Shown here: positions 35,847 to 44,919 of the stretch, piece by piece
Layout: each line of letters starts with the position of its first letter
Numbering within the stretch: position 1 is the first letter of the stretch
NCBI GenBank assembly: GCA_965200765.1
Contig: OZ241380.1
Span: 620,001 to 684,000, forward strand
DNA: 64,000 nt
Direction of reading: 5' to 3'
Origin: G965200765 sp965200765
GTDB taxonomy: Bacteria > Pseudomonadota > Gammaproteobacteria > Arenicellales > JAJDZL01
Translations under genes and position numbers: made by a program
The notes under the pieces: generated by a model
Told to the model about the DNA's origin: nothing
What the model saw: only the letters and a program-made list of their open reading frames with translations
Databases searched by the model: none

Positions 35847-36701
35847 ATGAAAGAATCTCCTGAGAAACTTGATTTGGGTTCGCCGCCTCACCAGAGTCCG
35901 ATAGAACCGGTTGAGTTGACGCTTGACAGTTTGATTCAATTCGACTGTCACAAGGGTGTGAGTTGTTTCAATGTCTGTTGCCGAAGCATTGACATCACTT
36001 TGACTCCATACGATATTGTTCGCCTCAAGCGAAGATTGCGAGTTGATTCGAAGGAATTTGTCGGGAAATACACGACACCATTTCCAATGGACTATCACGA
36101 CCTGCCGGGCCTGAAATTGAATACCAAACGCGCCATGACAGAGTGTATCTTTCTGTCGGAAGAGGGTTGCACTGTTTATGAAGACCGGCCGGTTGCATGT
36201 CGATACTACGCATTGGGCAGCATGGGTGTCCGAAAAAAAGATGCCTCGAAAGTGGAAGACATTTATTTCATAGTCAAGGAAGACCACTGCAAGGGGCACG
36301 AAGAACCGCGTCAATTGACGGTTTCCGAATATCGTGAGGAGCAGGGAGCCGTTCTGTACGACGAGATGAACAAGGATTGGCGGGATATCGTGCTGAAGAA
36401 ACGGTCCAGTGGTCCAACTGTTGGCCGACCCAGCGACCGTAGCATGCAACTTTTTGATATGTGTAGCTACGATATGGACAGTTTTCGGGAGTTTATCCAG
36501 TCCCCCGGCTTCATGGAAATTTTTGATGTACCGGAACCAGAACGACAAACCCTGCTGGATGATGAAGATCAGTTACTTCAATTTGCCATGAAATTCCTGA
36601 AACAGGTGCTTTTCGGTGTGATGACGATACCCATGAAGTCCAACGCCAAGGAAGTCCGAATGGAAAGAATGCGAAACCGGGAACCCGCCTCGTCTGACTA
36701 A
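35847..36701 (+). CDS. YkgJ family cysteine cluster protein
   Basis: 284 residues from the ATG at 35847; the frame is open to 35697, but the additional 50 residues look non-coding. The metal-binding cluster C-H-K-G-V-S-C-F-N-V-C-C lies at the N terminus. Later cysteines sit in T-E-C-I-F-L, G-C-T-V-Y-E-D-R-P-V-A-C-R and E-D-H-C-K-G-H, the CxxCxxCC-type (PF03692) arrangement thought to hold zinc or an Fe-S cluster. Function unknown. Its TAA overlaps the ATG of the next gene by one base, so the two are coupled. Confidence 0.85.
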   Translation: MKESPEKLDLGSPPHQSPIEPVELTLDSLIQFDCHKGVSCFNVCCRSIDITLTPYDIVRLKRRLRVDSKEFVGKYTTPFPMDYHDLPGLKLNTKRAMTECIFLSEEGCTVYEDRPVACRYYALGSMGVRKKDASKVEDIYFIVKEDHCKGHEEPRQLTVSEYREEQGAVLYDEMNKDWRDIVLKKRSSGPTVGRPSDRSMQLFDMCSYDMDSFREFIQSPGFMEIFDVPEPERQTLLDDEDQLLQFAMKFLKQVLFGVMTIPMKSNAKEVRMERMRNREPASSD

Positions 36702-37252
36702 TGCTAGCTGAATTGACAGATTTATCCGATTGGGTTCAACCGGAAATCCGAATTGGAATTGTCTCCGACACGCACGGGCATCTTGATGCGCGAATTGCCG
36801 AGGAGGTTGCCACATGCGATATAGCAATTCATGCTGGTGACATCGGCTCAGCAACTGTTTTGGAGCAACTGGTGCCCAAATCAGGAATAGTCATTGCGGT
36901 CGCTGGCAACAATGATGTAGTTTCAAAATGGGACCCGACTGAATCCGAAATCGTTCTGAACCTGGCAGAGGAACATGTTGTCAAGTTACCTAATGGCATT
37001 GTATCTGTTGAACATGGGCATAAAGTCTGGGATTCAAGGCGCTATCACGAAATTTTGAGAAAGAAGCACAAAGAGTCCCGCGTGGTTGTATACGGCCACA
37101 CTCATGCAAGAACAATTGACACTTCGGACATTCCTTGGGTGGTGAATCCGGGTGCGTCAGGCAGAAATCGCAATAGAGGAGGTCCATCGTACCTCAAATT
37201 GACAGCGGACGGAGAAAATTGGTCTGTTTCAGAACAGGTTTTTGCAAATTAA
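36701..37252 (+). CDS. YfcE/MJ0936-type metallophosphoesterase
   Basis: 183 residues carrying all calcineurin-like metal motifs: G-I-V-S-D-T-H-G-H, H-A-G-D-I-G-S, A-G-N-N-D-V and V-E-H-G-H, then Y-G-H-T-H-A-R and N-P-G-A-S-G-R-N-R. These small enzymes hydrolyse phosphodiesters with Mn2+ or a similar metal; the natural substrate is unclear. Translationally coupled to the YkgJ gene (TAATG overlap). Confidence 0.9.
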   Translation: MLAELTDLSDWVQPEIRIGIVSDTHGHLDARIAEEVATCDIAIHAGDIGSATVLEQLVPKSGIVIAVAGNNDVVSKWDPTESEIVLNLAEEHVVKLPNGIVSVEHGHKVWDSRRYHEILRKKHKESRVVVYGHTHARTIDTSDIPWVVNPGASGRNRNRGGPSYLKLTADGENWSVSEQVFAN

Positions 37253-37289
37253 TTATGTGATGCTAGATGAAGTGTATTCGTTGAACGAC

Positions 37290-38450
37290 TTAGAAGTCGG
37301 TGAAAACATCCATTAAGCGGCTGGACGAGATTGCGACGATTTTTTCACTTAGTGGGTAGGTTTCCGGTCCTGCGTGAATCACATCAATCCGGTCCAGTTT
37401 CAAATCGGCCAAGGCGTTACGCATAGAAGGAGTAACTCTTGGCGAAGTAGTGCGTTTGATTTCAAATCCGCGTAACCTTTCCCCGAATTTAACGACCAAA
37501 TCAATTTCTGCTCCGAGATGTGTGCGCCAATAATGGCATTGCCATTCATCCAATTTCAAAATCTGTATCAAACTTTCAACAATATAGCCTTCCCATGATG
37601 CTCCGATTTTCGGGTTTCTATCCAATTGTTCCCGAGTCAATATGTCTGCCAAACAATGAAATATCCCTGAATCCCGAATATAAATTTTTTGTGCTTTTAC
37701 TTGACGCTTCTTGATTTGTGCGAACCACGGCTTTAAGGTCCGTACCATAAAAGTTGACTCCAGTGCGTAAATATATCGTTGAACCGTTGGATAAGTAATT
37801 CCCAAGGCCCGTCCCAGTTCGGATACATTGATTACTTGTGCATGATAGTGAGCTAACATAAACCAAAATCTCGATAGAACATTGCCTGGGACATTGATAC
37901 CAAATTGAGCAATCTCTCTTTCAGTGAAAGTTCGAATAAAATCTTTGCGCCATTGGATGCTTTCTTCAATGTTGCGTGCAGTAAACGAACGAGGGAATCC
38001 ACCACGTAACCATAGTTTGTCAAATTCGGTTGGCGATACTTCGGTTGGCGAGAATCCGGAAATTTCATAATAAGCGATTCGGCCTGCTAAACTTTCCGAG
38101 CTTTGCTTTAGTAAATTCGGAGTGGCACCCCCCAATACAAGGAATCGAGCCGGTAAGCTAGACCTATCAGACAATACCCGCAGTGTTGGAAAAATTTCTG
38201 GAACACGCTGGACTTCGTCCAGAATCACAAGACCTTTCAGAGGCTTTAACGTAGTTAGTGGGTCATCGAGCCGCACAACATCTTCTTGCGATTCCAGATC
38301 AAAAAAGGAAACTTCTGACTCCCAATTTTGTTCGACTTGTTGTGCAAGCGTTGTTTTGCCAACCTGTCTTGCGCCTAGCAAGGCAACTACTGGAGACCTT
38401 TGAAGTAGTGATTGAATTGCTTGTTGATGGTGATCTCTATTGATCAACAT
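37290..38450 (-). CDS. AAA_14 ATPase with C-terminal DUF4143 domain
   Basis: 386 residues. Walker A G-A-R-Q-V-G-K-T-T and Walker B L-V-I-L-D-E-V-Q-R in the first third, sensor G-G-A-T-P-N-L-L (usually G-S-A), then a winged-helix section (Y-P-T-V-Q-R-Y-I). The DUF4143 end, G-A-E-I-D-L-V-V-K-F ... G-F-E-I-K-R-T, resembles a PD-(D/E)XK nuclease core. The family is common in mobile and defence-rich regions of bacteria and archaea; its activity is not established. It borders the first repeat array. Confidence 0.87.
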   Translation of the reverse strand: MLINRDHHQQAIQSLLQRSPVVALLGARQVGKTTLAQQVEQNWESEVSFFDLESQEDVVRLDDPLTTLKPLKGLVILDEVQRVPEIFPTLRVLSDRSSLPARFLVLGGATPNLLKQSSESLAGRIAYYEISGFSPTEVSPTEFDKLWLRGGFPRSFTARNIEESIQWRKDFIRTFTEREIAQFGINVPGNVLSRFWFMLAHYHAQVINVSELGRALGITYPTVQRYIYALESTFMVRTLKPWFAQIKKRQVKAQKIYIRDSGIFHCLADILTREQLDRNPKIGASWEGYIVESLIQILKLDEWQCHYWRTHLGAEIDLVVKFGERLRGFEIKRTTSPRVTPSMRNALADLKLDRIDVIHAGPETYPLSEKIVAISSSRLMDVFTDF

Positions 38451-38505
38451 GGCGCGGTGTCACTCGAACTGTGAATTGATAGCACAATTGAGATTATAGC
38501 GTTAC

Positions 38506-41500
38506 CATGAAAATCACAAAATTGGACTATGTTTTTCATGGTGAAATGTATGCAATGTAAGCGATTCACCTGTCGAGGTGGTACTAAGTGTTGTAAGCCG
38601 GCAGACCGTGTTCAACCGCGAAGCCAAGAGTCAATATCTGTGCAAAAAATGCTTACCATGAAAAACAAAAGTGGTATTTATGATTTTCATGGCAAAATTC
38701 AATACCAGTGCGAAAGACGACCTTGCCATGAAAAACACAAGCGGCACATTTGAATTTCATCGCGGGAGCCACACAATGCAGTTGGTCGACCTGTCGGGTT
38801 GATGAAAAGGCGTGGCGAACCAGCTGACCGTGTACAAGCGCCAAGTCGAGCTTCAATCTCTGTGCAAAAGGGCATACCATGAAAATCACAAGCGGCATAT
38901 ATGACTTTCTTGGCGAGATTCGCATGATGCAATTGATTGACCTGCCGGGTCGATGGATAGGCGTTGTGAACCAGCTGGCCGTGTACAAACGCCAGGCCGA
39001 GATACAATCTCTGTGCAAAAGGGTATACCATGAAATATACAAGAGACCTATATGATTTTCATGGGTGGATTCACATGATGGAGTTGACTGGTCTGCCGGG
39101 TTGATGGAAAAGCGTTGCTAATCAACTGGTCGTGAATGACCGCCAAGTTGAAATTCAATCTCTGTGCAAAAGGACATACCATGAAAAACACAAGCGACCT
39201 ATATGATTTTCATGGCGGGATTCAAATGATGCAGCTGATTGACCTGTCGGGTTGATGGAAAGGCATTGCGAACCAGCTGGTCGTGTACGAGTACTAAGCC
39301 GAGAATCAATCTCTGTACGAAAGACGACTTTGCCATGAAAAACACAAGCGATCTATATAATTTTCATGGCAGGATCCACATGATGCAACTGATTGACCTG
39401 CCGGGTTGATGGGAAGGCGTTGTGAACCAGCTGGTCGCGAAAAACCGTCAAGCCGAGATTCAACCTCTGTGCAAAAGGGCATACCATGAAAAACACAAGA
39501 GACCTATATGATTTTCATGGCGGGATTCAAATGATGCAGCTGATTGACCTGTCGGGTTGATGGAAAGGCATTGCGAACCAGCTGGTCGTGTACGAGTACT
39601 AAGCCGAGAATCAATCTCTGTACGAAAGACGACTTTGCCATGAAAAACACAAGTGACATATATGATTTTCATGGCGGGATTCACATGATGGAGTTGACTG
39701 ACCTGCCGGGTTGATGGAAAAGCGTTGCTAATCAACTGGTCGTGAATAACCGCCAAGCCGAAATTCAACCTCTGTGCAAAAGGGCATACCATGAAAAACA
39801 CAAGAGGCATATTTGATTTTCATGGCGGGATTCACATGATGTAGCTGATTGACCTGCCGGGTTGATGGAAAAGCATTGCGAACCAACTGGTCGTGTACAA
39901 GCGCTAAGCCGAAATTCAATCTCTGTGCAAAAGGGCATACCATGAAAACCACAAGCGGCATATGTGATTTTCATGGCGAGATTCACATGATGTAGCTGAT
40001 TGACCTGCCGGGTTGATGGAAAAGCATTGCGAACCAACTGGTCGTGTACAAGCGCCAAGCCGAGATTCAATCTCTGTGCAAAAGGGTATACCATGAAATC
40101 CACAAGTAGCATATATGATTTTCATGGCGAGATTCACTTGATGCAGTTGATTGACTTGTTGGGTTGATGCAAAGTTGTTGCAAGCCAGTTGTCTCGCTAG
40201 TTCAGATAGGCACAGGCAGATTGCGCACACCAGTGAAGTCGAAATTCAGTGTCTGTACAAAGGAGCATATCATGTAAAACATAAATGGCATATGTGATTT
40301 TCATAGTGAGATTCACTTGATGCAGTAGATCGACCTGTCGAGTTGGTGGAAAGGCGTTGCAAACCGGCTGGTCGTGTACAACCGCCAAGCCAAGGTTCAA
40401 TATCTGTGCGAAGGAGCTTGCCATGAAAAACACAAGAGGCATATTTGATTTTCATGGCGGGATTCACATGATGGAGCTGACTGACCTGTCGGGTTGATGA
40501 AAAGGCGTTGTGAACCAGCTGGTCGTGTACAAGCGCCAAGCCGAAATTCAATCTCTGTGCAAAAGGGCATACCATGAAAAACACAAGAGGCATATTTGAT
40601 TTTCATGGCGGGATTCACATGATGCAATTGTTCGACCTGTCGGGTTGATGGAAAAGCGTTGCAAACCAACTGGTCGTGAATAACCGCCAAGCCGAGATTC
40701 AACCTCTGTGCAAAAGGGCATACCATGAAAAATACAAGAGACCTATATGATTTTCATGGCGGGATTCACATGATGGAGTTGACTGATCTGCCGGGTTGAT
40801 GGAAAAGCGTTGCTAATCAACTGGTCGTGAATAACCGCCAAGCTGAAATTCAATCTCTGTGCAAAAGGGCATACCATGAAAAACACAAGAGACATATTTG
40901 AATTTCATGGTGAGAGCCACACAATGCAGTTGGTCGACATGTCGGTTGATGAAAAGGCGTTTGCGAACCAGCTGGGTTGTGTACGGGTGTCAGGTCGAGC
41001 TTCAATTTCTGTGCAAAAGGGTATACCATGAAAAACACAAGTGACATATTTGAATTTCATAGTGAGAGCTACACAATGCAGTTGGTCGACATGTCGGTTG
41101 ATGAAAAGGCGTTTGCGAACCAGCTGGGTTGTGTACGGGTGTCAGGTCTAGCTTCAATTTCTGTTCAAAAGGGCATACCATGAAAACCACAAGCGGCATA
41201 TGTGATTTTCATGGCGAGATTCAAGCAATGCAGTTGATTGACTTGTTGGGTTGATGCAAAGTTGTTGCAAGCCAGTTATCTCGCCAGTTCAGAGAGGCAC
41301 AGGCAGATTGCGCACACCTGTCAAGTCGAAATTTTGTGTCTGTGCAAAAGGGCATACCATGAAAAACACAAGAGACCTATATGATTTTCATGGCGAGATT
41401 CAATACCTGTGCGAAAGACAACCTTGCCATGTAAAACATAAATGGCATATGTGATTTTCATGGCAGGATTGAAACAATGCAGTTGGTCGCCCTGCCGGGT

Positions 41501-41614
41501 CGATGGAAAGGCGTTGCGAACCAGCTGATCGTGTACAATCGCCAAGTCAAATTTCTATATCTCTATGAAGGAACCCACCATGAAAAACACAAATCAAATT
41601 AATATATTTCATGG
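38506..41614 (+). repeat. Array 1: 22 hairpin units of about 151 bp with embedded micro-ORFs
   Basis: Twenty-two inverted repeats, most with arms CCATGAAAA and TTTTCATGG (several extended with CACA/TGTG), begin at 38506, 38656, 38726, 38877, 39028, 39179, 39333, 39484, 39638, 39789, 39940, 40091, 40270, 40421, 40572, 40723, 40874, 41026, 41178, 41357, 41427 and 41578. Spacing is mostly 150-154 bp, with two of 179 and two of 70. Each arm contains an ATG, often behind AAAGGGCATACC. Many units then encode M-K-N-T-(R/S)-x-(L/I)-(Y/F)-D-F-H-G, a variable middle, and L-I-D-L-(S/P)-G followed by TGA. The rest of the unit (GAACCAGCTGGTCGTG; CAATCTCTGTGC) is also conserved. Minus-strand open frames shift between units and look incidental. 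No longer gene is seen. Identical stretches 305 bp apart show recent unequal exchange. Confidence 0.9.
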
Positions 41615-41679
41615 TATGAATTGCTTACTTAAAGTGATGCTGACACACGCATCTTGTCAAACGTACTTGAACTGAGTGT

Positions 41680-41961
41680 CTAGAGTCGACGATATTCAAC
41701 TAAAGATGAACTCCCGATAATTGAGATGAATTTGCACCAGAGTTGGTATCCGTTGGAATCGCGTAAATGAACTTCTCTGCCAAATGCAATTCGAACGGGT
41801 TGCTCCACACCTTGGTTAACTTCTATGTTGGTTGCTATCAAAAATGCTTTTCCAAGGTCGTCAATAAATGGATTTAACTTTCCATTTAAACCTGGTAGAT
41901 TGCCGCTTCGATTCGTAATAATGATTGAGCCAACATTCAGAAAATCCTGCATTACGATAGT
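41680..41961 (-). pseudogene. C-terminal fragment of the IS-interrupted ATPase gene
   Basis: 93 codons plus TAG continue the reading frame of the gene at 43523-44638 once the IS element and one AAGT copy are removed (...S-L-L joined to T-I-V-M-Q-D-F-L-N-V-G). It encodes a compact domain (S-I-I-I-T-N-R-S-G-N-L-P-G-L-N-G-K-L-N-P) that I do not recognise. It resembles an appended C-terminal domain rather than part of the HATPase core. Alone it has no upstream promoter evidence and is probably dead. Confidence 0.75.
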
Positions 41962-41965
41962 AAGT

Positions 41966-43522
41966 AGTCGGCCCTGAAAAACCCTATTTCAGGAAGTTTT
42001 CAGGCAGATTGGCAATTTCTCCGAATAGCGAGAAACGACATTGTTTTTTCCAGCCCGAAGCAAGAAAATAGTCGCCACAAAAAATCGGCACAAATAATCC
42101 TGATTTTCTTCAGGATTATGCGCATGTTGTGCCCCGCACAACTCAGCATCGCATTCATCTGGTCGCCTTCGGTGCCTTTCAGGTAATTTCGCCCCAGCAG
42201 TCCGTCGTTCTTGAGGTGCCCGATCACCGGCTCAATCGCTTGTCGTCGCTTGAGCAGACGCTTCAGCTGTGCATTCACGCCGCGCTTTTGACCGGAAATG
42301 AAAATCTGAGAATCCGTCACGCCGTGACCGCGATAGCCACGGTCCACGAACACTTGTTCCGGCTTGATCCCAGTAATACGCTCAACCTGGTCAAGCTGGG
42401 CAGACAGCGTATGACCATCATACGGATTGCCCGGAAACGCCCGACCGCCCAGCACGAAATTGCTTCGATTGGTCACCGCAATCCCCACTTTCACACCAAA
42501 TTCGTAGCGCTTGTGAACCTTGCCCTTGCTGATGCACTCCACCTCCGGTGCATGTGCACTGTACACCTTGTTCTTGCTGGTTCTCTCTTGTGTCATCACA
42601 CGTTTGGCCAGCTCCAGCTCCGACTCCAGATGCGACTCCGCCAACTGCTGAACACGAGGATTTGCAATCTGATCGACCTTGCGTTCCACATCCCGCACTA
42701 CCCGGCCCAAAATCGTGTGCAATTTCTTCACCTCCCCCTTCATCCGCTTCATTTGACGCGCATGCGCATAGCGATTCACCTTGAAAAGTCGCTTCGGACC
42801 CACTCGCACATAGCTTTGGCGAAGCTTCAAACCCGCGGCACGTGCTTTCTTCACCAAACGCTCGCGTACCCGATTCAGCAATTTTGCATCCGTCGGATAC
42901 GTCACCGCCTTCTCCTGCACCGTGGTATCCACCGTCACACGCTTCAAGTCGCTTTTCTTCAACGCACCGGTAGCCATTCCAGCGGTCACCGTCGACTTCA
43001 AGATCAGCTCGCATCCCGATTCGCCGATCCGGTTGCGAAACCGGGACAGACTGCTCGTATCCAGCTGCGACTCCTGCTGAAAATGCGTTTCACCGCAAAA
43101 ATACTGCGCATACGGACTGTCCAGCCACCATTCAACAATTTCTTCATCCGACAAGCCGCGGGTATGCTTGAGCAGCAGCAGACCCACCATCATTCGTATC
43201 GGAAGACCGGGACGACCATTGTCCGGGCAATACAGTTCTCCGAAATGATTCTCGAACATTTCCCAAGGAATCTGCTCGGCCAGCTTTACCAGCGGATGGT
43301 CCGGCCGACAGGCGTAGTCCAGGGCAATGCGAAACATTTCACTTTGATGCAGCGACTTGGGCTTGTGCGGGGTCATTTTTTTCTCCTGGATATTGCAAGA
43401 AATCAAGCGTTGATTATACAATTCCTTGCAATTTCATGCTTGTTTTTTCATGCTTTCCTGAATTGATTCTTCAATCAAATCAAATCGTTGTACAACCCAA
43501 AATGGGTTTTTCATGGCCGACT
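41966..43522. mobile_element. Insertion sequence, IS5/IS1182-like, 1,557 bp, with 4-bp target duplication
   Basis: The ends are inverted repeats, AGTCGGCCCTGAAAAACCC at 41966-41984 and its complement with one mismatch at 43504-43522. The direct duplication AAGT flanks both sides (41962-41965 and 43523-43526). One transposase gene fills the element. It splits an ATPase gene in frame, so insertion is recent enough that the target is still readable. The A/C mismatch at position 9 is the only difference in the 19-bp repeats. Confidence 0.9.
42000..43376 (-). CDS. Transposase (DUF772 plus DDE_Tnp_1)
   Basis: 458 residues from the ATG at 43376, chosen because AGGAG lies 7 nt upstream; the frame is open to 43421. 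The N-terminal DUF772 region reads H-F-G-E-L-Y-C-P-D-N-G-R-P-G-L-P-I-R and Q-Y-F-C-G-E. DDE residues are likely the Asp in R-V-T-V-D-T-T-V-Q-E-K, the Asp in V-F-V-D-R-G-Y-R-G-H and the Glu in A-I-E-P-V-I-G-H-L-K. Y-A-H-A-R-Q and H-A-P-E-V-E-C-I-S-K-G are hallmarks of this IS5-like group. The frame is intact, so the element may still be active. Confidence 0.92.
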   Translation of the reverse strand: MTPHKPKSLHQSEMFRIALDYACRPDHPLVKLAEQIPWEMFENHFGELYCPDNGRPGLPIRMMVGLLLLKHTRGLSDEEIVEWWLDSPYAQYFCGETHFQQESQLDTSSLSRFRNRIGESGCELILKSTVTAGMATGALKKSDLKRVTVDTTVQEKAVTYPTDAKLLNRVRERLVKKARAAGLKLRQSYVRVGPKRLFKVNRYAHARQMKRMKGEVKKLHTILGRVVRDVERKVDQIANPRVQQLAESHLESELELAKRVMTQERTSKNKVYSAHAPEVECISKGKVHKRYEFGVKVGIAVTNRSNFVLGGRAFPGNPYDGHTLSAQLDQVERITGIKPEQVFVDRGYRGHGVTDSQIFISGQKRGVNAQLKRLLKRRQAIEPVIGHLKNDGLLGRNYLKGTEGDQMNAMLSCAGHNMRIILKKIRIICADFLWRLFSCFGLEKTMSFLAIRRNCQSA

Positions 43523-44638
43523 AAGTAGGCTTTCAGAAGGTACCCATTCATGTTGAACAAAAGCAGTGTAACCTTTTTTCGCTGCAAATACTGTCATGGG
43601 CAGATGGGTGGAATGCAATTCCACAGTTGCGAAACCATTTTCGTCAGTCGTTGCCTGTATCCAGGTGTGATTCGGAAACAATAACAGAAGCTGAACAGAA
43701 CTCAAAGGGGTATAGTTGTTTTTATACACACTTATGACTACACGTCCTGCACTATTCTCCTGTGAGGCAACAGGAATCGAAAGCAACACTTCTGATTCAT
43801 CGATAACTCTGTATTCAGGTAGTTGTCCACAAAGTTTTCTAGTCTCTTCTTCAATGATCGGAACTCCTTCACCGCGCCTTTCAATCAGATATCTTCTGTT
43901 TTCCGAACCTGGAATCTCACCTACAGAAATTGTGCCGAAAATCGACGTCAATGTTTCATTTCGAGTGGCTTGACTTACTGATATGTTTTCGATTCCCAAC
44001 CCATTTGGCAATGAACCTGGAGATTGAATTTCGAGTCGATTGGAAAACATGGAAATCCGAATCCTGCGCCCTTTCATTGAGTAGTCGCGATGAATGACTG
44101 CATTTACAACTGCTTCGAAAACAGCTTTTTCGCTGTACTGCGGCAAGTTGACACGTGCTGGATCTTTGCGCGCACCCACGCGCATATTTTTCACAACAAA
44201 AGCTACAGCATCAGCAACCTGACGATCCAACGGTCCTGTAATATTCTTCGAATCGATCTGTCCTGATTCCCGATTTTCACCTTCATACAAAGTCGCAGTA
44301 ATCACGGCATTGGGTAGCCAGTTCTCTGGATGTTTTGTACACAGCAGGATCCCTGCAACTATTGGACGCGCTACATTTGCTTCATCCCAATCCAACAGGC
44401 AAAATTTGCAAAGCGACAATTGAGGGTTTGCCAAAGCCTTCGCACTCAACAGCGGTTCCCACAAGGTTTCATCTAGTGATCCGATGCTGGTCCCAAAAAC
44501 AATTTGTTTGTCAAACCACAAAAAGCGAGGTTGAGTTTTCTGTTGTGCGAGATGTAGAATTGGATTGCTTTTCATTCGTCGTTTCGTACTGGAGACGGGC
44601 CAACAAGTGTCCCTTGGACTTTCGTAAGTAGCATACAC
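43523..44638 (-). pseudogene. Schlafen/RecG-like HATPase_c_4 protein, cut by the IS
   Basis: 372 codons up to the insertion point; within the IS the frame adds R-P and stops. The middle shows the HATPase_c_4 pattern E-A-V-V-N-A-V-I-H-R-D-Y-S, R-I-R-I-S-M-F-S-N-R-L-E-I-Q-S-P-G-S-L-P, and E-R-R-G-E-G-V-P-I-I. The AlbA_2 (Schlafen) domain expected before it is absent or degraded. Removing the IS gives one 465-residue frame ending at 41680. Members of this group are transcription-regulator or defence-type ATPases. The relative at 48730-50193 is intact. Confidence 0.82.
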
Positions 44639-44673
44639 CGAGTGTACAAGGACAGCGAGTAGTATCTTGGAAT

Positions 44674-44850
44674 CTATTTTTTATTCTGGCAGAAACTCAA
44701 TTTCCGGTTTAATTCTATCTCAACAGATTTATGCTGCTCGATTCCAGTTTTTTCTATTTCAGCATTGTACTTGAGAAATTCATTTGTGGAAATGAATTCA
44801 ATCTTTGATTTCCCGTTCAAATTAAAATCAATAGTTCCCGAAAATAAAAT
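44674..44850 (-). other. Short protein-like open stretch, possible gene remnant
   Basis: In the 281-nt gap before the kinase gene, 58 sense codons run from after a TGA (44853-44851) to TAG (44674-44676). They have a Lys/Glu/Ile-rich, coding-like composition (F-N-L-N-G-K-S-K-I-E-F-I) but no ATG. It may be the tail of a lost gene. No family recognised. Confidence 0.22.
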
Positions 44851-44919
44851 TCAGACATACAAGTGTGTAGTCAACATTATTTTCGTTGATGAAGTGAACG
44901 CATGTGCTTGGTAGCAATC

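Noticed and set aside
38653..41199. Minus-strand open frames of 65-130 codons across array 1 with recurring M-P-L-V-F-F-M-V-C-P-F-A
   Set aside because: The 151-bp period is not a multiple of three, so frames change from unit to unit. The frames are opened by the repeat, not by an identifiable gene.
38506..41614. CRISPR array
   Set aside because: Units are about 151 bp with conserved rather than unique spacers, the palindrome is only part of the unit, and no cas genes are present.
42129..43466. 445-codon plus-strand frame opposite the transposase
   Set aside because: Antisense shadow: the minus strand carries a full DDE transposase with a ribosome site, and the plus-strand translation resembles no protein family.
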